DNA of 64,000 bases from NCBI RefSeq assembly GCF_900103455.1, contig NZ_FNHI01000004.1:339267-403266 (forward strand). The letters are read 5' to 3'. This DNA comes from Streptomyces wuyuanensis. Its GTDB lineage: Bacteria; Actinomycetota; Actinomycetes; Streptomycetales; Streptomycetaceae. Positions 18,378 to 30,479 of this stretch are shown here, one piece after another. How positions within the stretch are numbered: position 1 is the first letter of the stretch; every line of letters begins with the position of its first letter. The position numbers and the translations under genes were made by a program. A model generated the notes under the pieces. The model did not search any database, was not told where the DNA came from, and worked only from the letters and a program-made list of their open reading frames with translations.

Positions 18378-20303
18378 GTGGATACGACCCTTCAGGACCC
18401 CCTCGTCGGGCAGGTGCTCGACGGCCGCTACCGCGTCGACGCGCGCATCGCCGTCGGCGGGATGGCCACGGTCTACCGGGCCGTGGACACCCGGCTCGAC
18501 CGGGTCCTCGCACTCAAGGTGATGCACCCCGCGCTCGCCGCGGACGCCTCCTTCGTCGAGCGCTTCATCCGCGAGGCGAAGTCGGTGGCACGGCTCTCCC
18601 ACCCGAACGTGGTGGGCGTGTACGACCAGGGGGCCGAGGGCGCGTACGTCTATCTCGCGATGGAGTACGTGGCCGGATGCACGCTCCGCGACGTGCTGCG
18701 GGAGCGGGGCGCGCTGCGGCCGCGGGCCGCGCTGGACATCCTCGAGCCCGTGCTGGCGGCGCTCGGCGCCGCGCACCGGGCCGGCTTCGTCCACCGGGAC
18801 ATGAAGCCCGAGAACGTCCTGATCGGGGACGACGGACGGGTCAAGGTCGCCGACTTCGGGCTGGTCCGGGCCGTGGGCTCCGTGACCAGCACCACGGGTT
18901 CGCTGCTCGGGACCGTCTCCTACCTCGCACCGGAGCAGATCGAGTCCGGCACGGCCGACACCCGCGCCGACGTGTACGCCTGCGGTGTCGTGCTCTACGA
19001 GATGCTCACGGGCGGCAAGCCGCACTCCGGCGACACCCCGGCCCAGGTGCTCTACCGGCACCTCAACGAGGACGTGCCGCAGCCGTCGGCCGCCGTGCCC
19101 GGGCTGGCTCCGGAGCTGGACGGCCTGGTGGCGGCGGCCACCGCCCGCGACCCCGAGTCGCGGCCGGACGACGCCGTCGCCCTGCTCGGACGGACCCGCG
19201 AGGCCCGTGCCGCGCTCACCGACGACCAGCTGGACGCGGGACCGCCGCAGGCCAGGACGCCGGACGCCGGGACGTCCGCCGGTTCCGAGGACCGTACGAG
19301 CGTGATCGCGCGGCCGCTGCCCACCGCGGGCGGGGCGGTCGACCGGACGAGCCGGCTGGAGACGCCGCCCGTCGGTCCCCCGCCGTCCCGTTCCGGGGGC
19401 CGCCGGCTGCCGACGCCGCGCCGCGGGGTCCTCGCCGCCGTCGTCGGCGTGCTGCTCGTCCTCGGTGTCGGCGCGGGCGTCTGGTACATCAACTCCGGGC
19501 AGTTCACCCGGGTGCCCACGGTCCTCGGCCGCACCGAGGCCGTGGCGAAGCAGCGGCTCTCCGAGGCCGGCCTGGACGTCGAGGCCGTGCAGAAGGGCTT
19601 CAGCGACTCCTACGCCCGGGGCACCGTCATGGACGTGAACCCCGACCCGGGTCGGCGCATCCGCCACAACGGCTCGGTCACGCTCGTCATCTCGCGCGGC
19701 CCGGAGATCGTCAAGGTTCCGGAGCTCGAGGGCCTGAAGCTCGCCGACGCCAGGAACACCCTGCGCAAGGCCGGCCTGGCACCGGGCGTGATCACCAGGG
19801 AGTTCAGCGACGAGGCCGCCCAGGGCACGGTGATCCGCTCCGAGCCGGCCGCCGGCACGGAGCGCCGGCCGGACTCGGCGGTCGCGCTCGTCGTCAGCAA
19901 GGGCTCGCCGGTCGACGTACCGGACGTCACGGGCGACTCCGTCGAGGACGCCACGAGCACCCTCGAGGACGCCGGGCTGAAGGTGAAGGTGGCCCCGGAG
20001 CGGATCCACTCCCCCGCGGAGGCGGGAGCCGTCGCCAGGCAGTCCCCCGCGGAGGGCGGACAGGCCGCCACCGGCGACACGATCACCCTCACCGTCTCCA
20101 AGGGACCGCGGATGGTCGAGGTCCCGGACGTCACCGGCGACCGGCTGGACGACGCCAGGCGCGAGCTGGAGGAGGCGGGCTTCGAGGTCAAGGTCGAGCG
20201 GGCCTTCCCGTTCCTCGGCGACACCGTCGAGAGCCAGTCCGTCGAGGGCGGCGGACAGGCCGCCGAGGGCAGCACGATCACGATCCGGACCAAGGGGCTC
20301 TAG
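18378..20303 (+). CDS. pkaF: Transmembrane PASTA Ser/Thr protein kinase
   Basis: A 641-residue PknB-type receptor kinase. Residues about 18-280 form the kinase domain: Gly loop IAVGGMATVY (24-33), Lys47 in VLALKVMH, catalytic HRDMKPENVL (Asp141), DFG at 159-161, and GTVSYLAPEQ. A disordered juxtamembrane linker leads to one membrane helix (about 345-367). Four extracellular PASTA repeats follow, opening with VPTVLGRT, VPELEGLK, VPDVTGDS and VPDVTGDR; they bind peptidoglycan fragments or lipid II. GTG 18378 is chosen because TAGACT lies 8 nt upstream (leaderless) and translation then starts at the family N-terminus. It is probably the S. coelicolor pkaF orthologue, from synteny. Confidence 0.93.
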   Translation: MDTTLQDPLVGQVLDGRYRVDARIAVGGMATVYRAVDTRLDRVLALKVMHPALAADASFVERFIREAKSVARLSHPNVVGVYDQGAEGAYVYLAMEYVAGCTLRDVLRERGALRPRAALDILEPVLAALGAAHRAGFVHRDMKPENVLIGDDGRVKVADFGLVRAVGSVTSTTGSLLGTVSYLAPEQIESGTADTRADVYACGVVLYEMLTGGKPHSGDTPAQVLYRHLNEDVPQPSAAVPGLAPELDGLVAAATARDPESRPDDAVALLGRTREARAALTDDQLDAGPPQARTPDAGTSAGSEDRTSVIARPLPTAGGAVDRTSRLETPPVGPPPSRSGGRRLPTPRRGVLAAVVGVLLVLGVGAGVWYINSGQFTRVPTVLGRTEAVAKQRLSEAGLDVEAVQKGFSDSYARGTVMDVNPDPGRRIRHNGSVTLVISRGPEIVKVPELEGLKLADARNTLRKAGLAPGVITREFSDEAAQGTVIRSEPAAGTERRPDSAVALVVSKGSPVDVPDVTGDSVEDATSTLEDAGLKVKVAPERIHSPAEAGAVARQSPAEGGQAATGDTITLTVSKGPRMVEVPDVTGDRLDDARRELEEAGFEVKVERAFPFLGDTVESQSVEGGGQAAEGSTITIRTKGL

Positions 20304-20308
20304 CAACC

Positions 20309-21229
20309 GTGCACAACCCCGTCGGCGCCCATGTTCCCGTGGCCGGAGGCCTGGCCAGGACGGGTCTGGCGTACGCCCGTGAGATCGAGGCCGAGGCCGT
20401 GCAGGTCTTCGTCGCCAATCCGCGGGGCTGGGCGACCCCCGCGGGGAACCCCGCGCAGGACGAGCTGTTCCGCACCGGTAACGCGGCCACCGGCACACCG
20501 GCGTACGTGCACGCCCCGTATCTGATCAACTTCGGCTCCCACAGCGCGGTCACGGCCGAGCGGTCGGTGGAGTCGCTGCGCCACTCGCTGCTCCGCGGCC
20601 GGGAGATCGGCGCCGCGGGTGTGGTGGTGCACACGGGATCGGCGACCGGGGGCAGGACCCGGGAGACGGCGCTCGCCCAGGTACGGGAGCTGGTGCTGCC
20701 GCTGCTGGACGAGCTGACGCACGACGACGACCCGTTCCTGCTGCTGGAGCCCACGGCCGGGCAGGGCTTCTCGCTCTGCTCACTGGCCGAGGACCTCGGA
20801 CCGTACTTCGAGGCCCTGGAGGCGCACCCGAGACTCGGCGTCTGCCTCGACACCTGCCACGCGTTCGCCGCCGGTCACGATCTCGCCGCACCGGGCGGAG
20901 CCGGGCGGATGCTGGATCTGCTCGTCGCCACGGTCGGCCCGGGCCGGCTGAGGCTGTTCCACGCCAACGACTCCAAGGACGTCGTCGGGGCGCGCAAGGA
21001 CCGCCACGAGAACATCGGCGCCGGCCACATCGGCGAGGAGGCGTTCCGCGAGCTGATGGCCCACCCCGCGGCCGCGGGTGTGCCGCTGATCATCGAGACG
21101 CCCGGTGGGCGGCACGGCAGGGAGACGTACGCGGCGGACGTGGCGCTGCTGAAGAAGCTCCGCGACGACCCCGGCCCGGTTCCGGGCCTCCCGCCCGGCT
21201 CACGGCGCCCGGCCGGCGCCCCGGACTAG
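20309..21229 (+). CDS. nfo: Deoxyribonuclease IV (AP endonuclease)
   Basis: A 306-residue TIM-barrel endonuclease IV family protein that cleaves at abasic sites in base excision repair, using three zinc ions. Signatures are GAHVPVAGGLA at the N-terminus, VFVANPRGWATP, YVHAPYLINFGS, GVVVHTGSATGG, PFLLLEPTAG, GVCLDTCHAFAAGHD, RLFHANDSKDVVGARKDRHENIGAGHIG and PLIIETPGG. These contain the expected His, Glu and Asp ligands. GTG 20309 lies 5 nt after the kinase stop and no ribosome binding site is seen, suggesting coupling. The C-terminus converges with the sulfite-oxidase-like gene: the two stop codons share the palindrome CTAG. Confidence 0.92.
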   Translation: MHNPVGAHVPVAGGLARTGLAYAREIEAEAVQVFVANPRGWATPAGNPAQDELFRTGNAATGTPAYVHAPYLINFGSHSAVTAERSVESLRHSLLRGREIGAAGVVVHTGSATGGRTRETALAQVRELVLPLLDELTHDDDPFLLLEPTAGQGFSLCSLAEDLGPYFEALEAHPRLGVCLDTCHAFAAGHDLAAPGGAGRMLDLLVATVGPGRLRLFHANDSKDVVGARKDRHENIGAGHIGEEAFRELMAHPAAAGVPLIIETPGGRHGRETYAADVALLKKLRDDPGPVPGLPPGSRRPAGAPD

Positions 21230-21858
21230 AACTCGGGCCCGTCGCCCGGCTCCTCCTGGTAGGAATAGCGCTGCTCACGCCACGGGTCGCCGATGTTGTG
21301 GTAGCCCCGCTCCTCCCAGAATCCCCTGCGGTCGGCCGTCATGTACTCCACGCCGCGAACCCACTTCGGGCCCTTCCAGGCGTACAGATGCGGGACGATC
21401 AGGCGCAGCGGGAAGCCGTGCTCGGCGGTGAGCAGCTCGCCGTCCTTGTGCGTGGCGAAGATCGTGCGCTCCGAGAGGAAGTCGGCGAGGCGCAGATTGG
21501 CGCTGAAGCCGTACTCGGCCCACACCATGACGTGGGTGACCGTCGGGGCAGGCGGCGCGAGCTCGACGATCGTCGAAGCGGGCACCCCGCCCCATTCGGC
21601 CCCGAGCATGCTGAATTTCGTCACGCAGTGCAGGTCGGCGACGACCGTCGAGAACGGCAGCGCCGAGAACTCCTCGTGGTTCCAGCAGCGCTTGTCACCG
21701 TCGGCGGTGGCGCCGAATACGCGGAACTCCCAGCGCTCGGGCTTGAACTTGGGGACGGGCCCGTAGTGGGTGACCGGCCAGCCGCGCTGCAGTCGTTGCC
21801 CCGGGGGTAGCTCGGACTGTTCTGACGCCCGGTGTTCCCGGCTCTCCGGCTGACCCAT
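21226..21858 (-). CDS. Sulfite oxidase-like molybdopterin oxidoreductase
   Basis: A 210-residue protein with the oxidoreductase molybdopterin-binding domain, related to sulfite oxidase and YedY/MsrP. The start resembles QRLQRGWPVTHYGPVPKF. The putative molybdenum-coordinating Cys is in VADLHCVTKFSMLGAEWGGV. The C-terminal motif is GFPLRLIVPHLYAWKGPKWV. No Tat or Sec signal is visible, so it is probably cytoplasmic, unlike YedY. The ATG has GAAGG 5 nt upstream. The physiological substrate and electron acceptor are unknown. It is divergent from bacterioferritin. Confidence 0.9.
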   Translation of the reverse strand: MGQPESREHRASEQSELPPGQRLQRGWPVTHYGPVPKFKPERWEFRVFGATADGDKRCWNHEEFSALPFSTVVADLHCVTKFSMLGAEWGGVPASTIVELAPPAPTVTHVMVWAEYGFSANLRLADFLSERTIFATHKDGELLTAEHGFPLRLIVPHLYAWKGPKWVRGVEYMTADRRGFWEERGYHNIGDPWREQRYSYQEEPGDGPEF

Positions 21859-22014
21859 GCCTTCAATGGTGACAGACCAGGAGGGGTGGTCATGACCAGG
21901 TCTGGGCCGATTCGGGCAACTCCTACTAAGGAGGCACTTACTGGACGGCCTTCGATCACGGTGCGAGGATGCGCGCATCCTGCCCGAGTCACACGTGCGG
22001 AAGGAGCCTCTGCG

Positions 22015-22494
22015 ATGCAGGGCGACCCCGAGGTCATCGAGTTCCTCAATGAGCAGTTGACTGCCGAGCTGACCGCGATCAACCAGTACTTCCTGCACGC
22101 GAAGATGCAGGAGAACTTCGGCTGGACGAAGCTCGCCAAGTACACCCGGGCCGAGTCGTTCGACGAGATGAAGCACGCCGAGGTACTCACCGACCGGATC
22201 CTGTTCCTGGAAGGGCTGCCGAACTACCAGCGGCTGTTCCACGTGCGGATCGGGCAGACGGTCACCGAGATGTTCCAGGCGGACCGGCAGGTCGAGGTGG
22301 AGGCGATCGACCGGCTGCGACGCGGCATCGAGGTCATGCGCGGCAAGGGCGACATCACGTCGGCGAACATCTTCGAGTCGATCCTGGCGGACGAGGAGCA
22401 CCACATCGACTACCTCGACACCCAGCTGGAACTGGTCGAGAAGCTCGGAGAGGCGCTGTACATCGCCCAGGTGATCGAGCAGCCGGAATCCTAG
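22015..22494 (+). CDS. bfr: Bacterioferritin
   Basis: A 159-residue ferritin-like four-helix bundle that oxidises and stores iron. Dinuclear ferroxidase ligands are visible: Glu18 (TAELTAINQYF), Glu51 and His54 (ESFDEMKHAE), Glu94, Glu127 and His130 (DEEHHIDYL). Met52 is the heme b ligand typical of true bacterioferritins. ATG 22015 follows AAGGAG 8 nt upstream. The gene converges with bfd, whose product releases the stored iron, with only 27 nt between their stops. Confidence 0.97.
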   Translation: MQGDPEVIEFLNEQLTAELTAINQYFLHAKMQENFGWTKLAKYTRAESFDEMKHAEVLTDRILFLEGLPNYQRLFHVRIGQTVTEMFQADRQVEVEAIDRLRRGIEVMRGKGDITSANIFESILADEEHHIDYLDTQLELVEKLGEALYIAQVIEQPES

Positions 22495-22521
22495 AGCCCG
22501 TCCGCCCCGGGACCGGCCGGA

Positions 22522-22797
22522 CTAGGCCGCTTCGCGCAACCGGCTCGGGGAGACCGCCTCGACGCCCGCCGGGGTCAAGTCCTCCGACAGTGCGGCGGCG
22601 GCACCGTTGCCCTGGTCCAGCAGCTCGCGGCGCGGGCATGTGCCCCGCCCGAGGATGCCCTGGATGCGGCGCACGCACGAACCGCAGTCGGTGCCGGCCT
22701 TGGAGACCGAGGCGATCTGGCGGGGGGTGCAGGCACCGGCCTCCGCGTGTTCCTTGACCTGCTTCTCCGTGATGCCGAAGCACGAGCAGACGTACAC
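22522..22797 (-). CDS. bfd: Bacterioferritin-associated ferredoxin
   Basis: A 91-residue protein with a BFD-type [2Fe-2S] domain (about 1-50): YVCSCFGITEKQV, then GACTPRQIASVSKAGTDCGSC, giving the four Cys ligands. Family proteins reduce bacterioferritin to release ferrous iron. The C-terminal about 40 residues (ALSEDLTPAGVEAVSP) are a variable extension. I chose GTG 22797 because GGGAGG lies 8 nt upstream; GTG 22806 would add three residues but leaves almost no spacing. It is under a clear DtxR-type iron box. Confidence 0.9.
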   Translation of the reverse strand: MYVCSCFGITEKQVKEHAEAGACTPRQIASVSKAGTDCGSCVRRIQGILGRGTCPRRELLDQGNGAAAALSEDLTPAGVEAVSPSRLREAA

Positions 22798-22854
22798 GCG
22801 GTTCACCTCCCGGCGGGATCGAGATCGACTGTGGTGCCCGTCCCGATTGATCGG

Positions 22855-22873
22855 TGAGGCAAACCTAACCTTA
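22855..22873 (-). promoter_or_regulatory. DtxR/DmdR1-type iron box before bfd
   Basis: Read on the minus strand, the 19-mer TAAGGTTAGGTTTGCCTCA matches 14 of 19 positions of the DtxR/IdeR/DmdR1 iron box consensus TTAGGTTAGGCTCACCTAA. It lies about 58 nt upstream of the bfd start. It implies repression of bfd by the iron-loaded DtxR-family regulator and induction when iron is scarce, as expected for iron release. Confidence 0.85.
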
Positions 22874-22960
22874 CCCGCCGCCCGCCGGTCGCAAAAGCCC
22901 CGGGTACGACGATGGGGCGTGGATCACACCGATCCACGCCCCACCGTCATGCCGGTCCGG

Positions 22961-26511
<3,551 letters not shown>

Positions 26512-26523
26512 GCGGGGCGGCGA

Positions 26524-26558
26524 CCGCGGGGACGGGCTCCGGGAGCGCGTCCCCGCGG
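26524..26558. terminator. Bidirectional terminator
   Basis: Perfect 11-bp arms (26524-26534 and 26548-26558) with a 13-nt loop, between the convergent anthranilate synthase and NlpC/P60 genes. Confidence 0.75.
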
Positions 26559-26616
26559 CGGCGCCAGCGGGGCGGGGCGGTGGCCCGCGGGATGCGGCGG
26601 GAAGCGCGGCGGGAGC

Positions 26617-28401
26617 TCAGAAGCGGCGGATGACGCGCAGGCTTCTGCTGTACAACTCGGTCCCGGCGTCCAGGACGGACAGCGCACCGAGGTCCGCCAT
26701 CGTCGGCCCGTCGGGAGTCTTGCGGCTGGACGCGAACCGGCGCCTGCCGTGCTGGTCCCGGCCCAGGTGGATGCCGACGTGGTCGATGGTCCCGCGGTCG
26801 TCGCCCTCGCCGTCATCGTCGTCGGCGCTCCCGTAGGCGTCGAAGTACACCAGGTCCCCCACGAGCAGTCCGTCCAGCGGCGGCGGGACCCGTCCCGGGA
26901 CGCCGTCGGCCGTGAAGCCTGCGACCACGACGCCCGGGCCCCTCGCCGCCTGGTCGGCGGACTCCCGAGGCAGGTTGGTGCCGTCGAAGTCCCGGTGGTT
27001 GACCATGGGCACGCCCATGTGGTGGCCGTACACCATCCGCACATAGCCGGAGCAGTCGAGGAAGCCCGCCCACCGCTTCTGCGGGCCCGTGTTCTCCGGC
27101 TGCGCCGGTGCCTCGCCGTTGGGGAAGGTCCAGGTGTCCAGGCCCATGTACTCCCAGAAGTCGGCGCCGACCTCGCGGGTACCGTCGTCGGTCTTCGCAT
27201 CGAAGGGCCCGTACCCCGCCTCGCCGAGCACGCGGGTGCCCAGCACGGGGTCGACCGCGTCCGCCGCGTGCGGCAGGAACATGGCCGCGTGGGCCAGGGC
27301 GTCGGGGGAGGTGTCGCCCGCCCAGGCGCGGAGCCGCCGTTCCAGGGCGGGGGTCAGGGTGCCGTCGAAGGGCGCGTCCAGCAGCCGCACCCACAGGTCG
27401 TGCGTGACCTCGGGGGGTTCGGGCCGGCGGCCGGCGACGGTGAACTCGCCGACCAGCACCTTCATCGGCAGGGCGGTGCCGCCCTTGTTGGCGAGGACCC
27501 GGATGCCGGTCCTGCCCGCGCCGAGTGTGCCGTCCGTCCCGGCGGCCTGCCAGGTGGCGGGCTCGTTCTCGCCGTCGCGCCAGGCGCGGCAGCGCAGCGC
27601 GGTCCCCGTGCGCTCCAGGCGCAGGCGCCAGCGGTCGCCGGGACGGAAGCCCGAGCCCACCTGGACGGGGCCGTCGAGCACCGCCGCGGGGTTGCCGGCC
27701 CTCTCCAGCTCGAGGGTCAGTCTGACCTCGCCGGTGGTGAGGAAGGACAGCCGGGCGCGGTAGTACCCGTCGTCGGTGTACGCGCAGCAGACCGCGGCCG
27801 AGACGGCGTCACCGGCCGGGGCCCGGTCCAGGGTGAGCACGGTGGTCACGTCGACGTCCGCCAGGCTGTCCGGGAGCGTTGCGACGTGGCTGAACCCGTC
27901 CTCCAGCAGGACGGCGGCGCCGCTTCCCCCCTCGACGCGGAACTCCGCCCTGCCGGTGGTGGGGGTCGCCCATCTGCCGCCGCCGGGCGAGGTGCCCCAG
28001 CCGGTGACGGCCCGGTCGAAGCGGTCGGTGAAGGGCTTCTGCTGTTCCGTGAAGGTGCGCGTCAGCCCCCGCACGGTGACCGTACGCGCCCCTGCGGTGA
28101 GCGTGGCGAGGGGGCCGAACCCGTCCGCGACCTCGTAGGTCTCGGGTCCGGCCGTACCGGTCCTCCGCACGGTGAGCGGCCCGCCCAGCCCCGCGCGGAA
28201 GAAGCGCGCGTCGTTCACGTCCTGACGGTGCACCCACACGGTGGCGGACGGCTGGGCGCCAGGGGCGGCCGCGACCGCGGAGGGTGCGGCCGGGGGCACG
28301 GGAGAGGCCGGCGACGAGGCGCGGGCCGGTGACGGAAGCACTCCCGAGACGGCGCCCGTGAGGGCCGCTGCGAGCGCGGCACGACGACTGACAGGTGACA
28401 C
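26617..28401 (-). CDS. Secreted NlpC/P60 hydrolase with lectin-like domain
   Basis: A protein of about 594 residues. The N-terminus has a twin-arginine-type signal (SPVSRRAALAAALTGAVSG, then ARA). The middle (about 110-330) looks like a concanavalin/LamG-like beta sandwich. The C-terminal about 190 residues carry an NlpC/P60-like fold: catalytic Cys in AGFLDCSGYVRMVYG and His in TIDHVGIHLGRDQHG. It likely cleaves peptidoglycan peptides or a related amide. GTG 28401 is preferred: a TAGGGT -10 box directly abuts the earlier in-frame GTG (28434), which would place that codon before the transcript start. It is convergent with trpE. Confidence 0.8.
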   Translation of the reverse strand: MSPVSRRAALAAALTGAVSGVLPSPARASSPASPVPPAAPSAVAAAPGAQPSATVWVHRQDVNDARFFRAGLGGPLTVRRTGTAGPETYEVADGFGPLATLTAGARTVTVRGLTRTFTEQQKPFTDRFDRAVTGWGTSPGGGRWATPTTGRAEFRVEGGSGAAVLLEDGFSHVATLPDSLADVDVTTVLTLDRAPAGDAVSAAVCCAYTDDGYYRARLSFLTTGEVRLTLELERAGNPAAVLDGPVQVGSGFRPGDRWRLRLERTGTALRCRAWRDGENEPATWQAAGTDGTLGAGRTGIRVLANKGGTALPMKVLVGEFTVAGRRPEPPEVTHDLWVRLLDAPFDGTLTPALERRLRAWAGDTSPDALAHAAMFLPHAADAVDPVLGTRVLGEAGYGPFDAKTDDGTREVGADFWEYMGLDTWTFPNGEAPAQPENTGPQKRWAGFLDCSGYVRMVYGHHMGVPMVNHRDFDGTNLPRESADQAARGPGVVVAGFTADGVPGRVPPPLDGLLVGDLVYFDAYGSADDDDGEGDDRGTIDHVGIHLGRDQHGRRRFASSRKTPDGPTMADLGALSVLDAGTELYSRSLRVIRRF

Positions 28402-28582
28402 GGTCCCCCCGGTGGCCTTGGAAAGTCGGATCACACCCTAGCCCGCGCGGGACGGACGATGATCAAGGGGACCGCCGGTCGACGGGCGGACCGGGCCGTG
28501 CCGTACCCATGGTCAGCGCCGGTCCAGCGGTCCGGCGGTCCGGCAGGGGCGGTACCGGTCGCCGCCCCGGCCGGTCCGGCCG

Positions 28583-29611
28583 TCAGCCGAAGAAGACGCC
28601 GACCTCTTCGTAGAGCGACGGGTCGACCGTCTTGAGCTTCGCCGTCGCATCGGCGATCGGGACGCGGACGATGTCCGTGCCGCGAAGGGCGACCATCTTG
28701 CCGTAGTCGCCGTCGCGCACCGCCTCGATGGCGTGCAGGCCGAAGCGGGTCGCCAGCCAGCGGTCGAAGGCGCTCGGGGTGCCGCCGCGCTGGACATGGC
28801 CGAGGACGGTCGTCCTGGCCTCCTTGCCGGTGCGCTTCTCGACCTCCTTGGCCAGCCACTCGCCCACGCCCGAGAGCCTGACGTGCCCGAAGGAGTCCAG
28901 CGTCCCGTCCTTGAGGACCATGTCGCCGTCCTTGGGCATCGCGCCCTCGGCGACCACGACGATCGGCGCGTACGAGGCGCGGAACCGGGAGGTGACCCAG
29001 GCGCAGACCTGGTCCACGTCGAACCGCTGCTCCGGGATGAGGATGACGTTCGCCCCGCCCGCCAGCCCCGAGTGCAGCGCGATCCAGCCCGCGTGACGCC
29101 CCATCACCTCGACCACGAGGACCCGCATGTGGGACTCGGCCGTGGTGTGCAGCCGGTCGATGGCCTCGGTGGCGATGCCGACGGCCGTGTCGAAACCGAA
29201 GGTGTAGTCCGTGGCGGACAGGTCGTTGTCGATGGTCTTCGGCACGCCCACGCACTTGACGCCGTACTCGTCGGAGAGCCTCGCCGCGACCCCGAGGGTG
29301 TCCTCGCCGCCGATCGCGATCAGCGCCTCCACCTCGTGCTTGGCGAGGTTCTCCTTGATCCGGCGGATTCCGTTCTCCGCCTTGAGGGGGTTGGTCCGCG
29401 AGGAACCGAGAACGGTGCCCCCGCGCGGCAGGATGCCGCGCACGGCCGGGATGTCGAGCCGCACGGTGTCGCCCTCCAGCGGCCCGCGCCAGCCGTCCCG
29501 GTAGCCGGTGAACTCGTATCCGTACTCCTGCACGCCCTTGCGGACGATGCCGCGGATGACCGCGTTGAGGCCGGGGCAGTCGCCGCCCCCGGTCAGTACT
29601 CCGACCCGCAT
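28583..29611 (-). CDS. pfkA: 6-phosphofructokinase, PPi-type residues
   Basis: A 342-residue PfkA-family enzyme phosphorylating fructose 6-phosphate. Motifs: GVLTGGGDCPGLNAVIRG at the N-terminus, IAIGGEDTLG (101-), VPKTIDNDLSATDYTFGFDTA, VVEVMGRHAGWIA, ILIPEQ and LGHVQRGGTPSAFDR. The phosphate donor site reads GGED with Asp104, where ATP enzymes have Gly, and PKTIDND with Lys where E. coli has Gly. Both are residues of pyrophosphate-dependent enzymes. ATG 29611 has GAAGGGA 8 nt upstream; ATG 29638 lacks a ribosome site. Transcribed leftward after macR. Confidence 0.93.
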   Translation of the reverse strand: MRVGVLTGGGDCPGLNAVIRGIVRKGVQEYGYEFTGYRDGWRGPLEGDTVRLDIPAVRGILPRGGTVLGSSRTNPLKAENGIRRIKENLAKHEVEALIAIGGEDTLGVAARLSDEYGVKCVGVPKTIDNDLSATDYTFGFDTAVGIATEAIDRLHTTAESHMRVLVVEVMGRHAGWIALHSGLAGGANVILIPEQRFDVDQVCAWVTSRFRASYAPIVVVAEGAMPKDGDMVLKDGTLDSFGHVRLSGVGEWLAKEVEKRTGKEARTTVLGHVQRGGTPSAFDRWLATRFGLHAIEAVRDGDYGKMVALRGTDIVRVPIADATAKLKTVDPSLYEEVGVFFG

Positions 29612-29649
29612 GGAAGGTCCCTTCGCCGTCGTGGCCATATTCGTCAGCC

Positions 29650-29673
29650 ACGCTAGTAGTGACCCAGGTCACT
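29650..29673 (-). promoter_or_regulatory. pfkA promoter with inverted repeat
   Basis: On the minus strand a -10-like TAGCGT (complement of 29650-29655) would give a transcript starting about 32 nt before the pfkA ATG. The perfect inverted repeat AGTGACC-CA-GGTCACT (29658-29673) fills the spacer just upstream, and no good -35 element is present. It is a candidate regulator site. Confidence 0.5.
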
Positions 29674-29789
29674 CCGGGATGGTACGAAAGGTGAATTCCG
29701 GGTACGCGAACGGCAGTTGACGTCCCGAGCTTCACTCCATCGAGTGGATCGGGTATCGAGGCCGGGCGGGCTCCGCAGGGCGGACGGGG

Positions 29790-30479
29790 TCAGGCGTCGT
29801 CGAGGCCGCGCTCGATCGCGTAGCGCACGAGTTCCACCCGGTTGTGCAACTGGAGCTTGCCGAGGGTGTTCTGCACGTGGTTCTGCACGGTGCGGTGCGA
29901 GATGACGAGCCGCTCCGCGATCTGCTTGTACGAGAGGCCCTTGGCGACCAGCCGCAGCACCTCGGTCTCCCGCTCGGTGAGCTGCGGCGCCTTCGGCTCG
30001 TCGGGTCCCGCGGCCGGCGCCGGCTCGGTCGCCAGGCGCCGGTACTCCCCCAGCACCAGGCCCGCCAGGCCGGGGGTGAACACCGGATCGCCGACGGCCG
30101 TGCGCCGCACGGCGTCGATCAGCTCCTCCGTGCTGGCCGACTTCAGCAGATAGCCGGTCGCCCCGGACTTGACCGCCTCCAGCACGTCGGCGTGCTCGCC
30201 GCTGGCGGACAGGACCAGGACCCGCAGGGCCGGGTTCGCCCCCACGAGCTCCTTGCAGACCCGGACGCCCGGCATACCCGGCAGATTGAGGTCGAGCACG
30301 AGGACGTCCGGCCCCGCGGCCGTGGCACGGCGCACCGCCTGCGGCCCGTCGCCCGCGGTCGCCACGACCTCGTAGCCGGCCGCGGCGAGATCACGGGCGA
30401 CCGCGTCCCGCCACATCGGGTGGTCGTCCACGACCATGACCCGGACGGGCAGCTCCGCCGCCCCGCTCGTCTCCGTCAT
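29790..30479 (-). CDS. macR: MacR response regulator, NarL/LuxR type
   Basis: A 229-residue response regulator. Receiver domain (about 10-130): VMVVDDHPMWRDAVARDL with the acidic pocket, phospho-acceptor Asp in VLVLDLNLPGMPG, and Lys in ATGYLLKSAS. C-terminal LuxR helix-turn-helix (about 165-225): LTERETEVLRLVAKGLSYKQ, then IAERLVISHRTVQNHVQ. It overlaps macS by 4 nt. In S. coelicolor the orthologous pair MacRS affects morphology and actinorhodin production; the identification here rests on synteny (acyltransferase, macS, macR, pfkA) and kinase type. I found no clear MacR-type box in this window. Confidence 0.93.
   Translation of the reverse strand: MTETSGAAELPVRVMVVDDHPMWRDAVARDLAAAGYEVVATAGDGPQAVRRATAAGPDVLVLDLNLPGMPGVRVCKELVGANPALRVLVLSASGEHADVLEAVKSGATGYLLKSASTEELIDAVRRTAVGDPVFTPGLAGLVLGEYRRLATEPAPAAGPDEPKAPQLTERETEVLRLVAKGLSYKQIAERLVISHRTVQNHVQNTLGKLQLHNRVELVRYAIERGLDDA

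Noticed and set aside
29612..30479. MacR binding box (TGAGTAC-N2-GTACTCA) near macR or pfkA
   Set aside because: No matching inverted repeat is present; the pfkA repeat AGTGACC-CA-GGTCACT differs in sequence and length.
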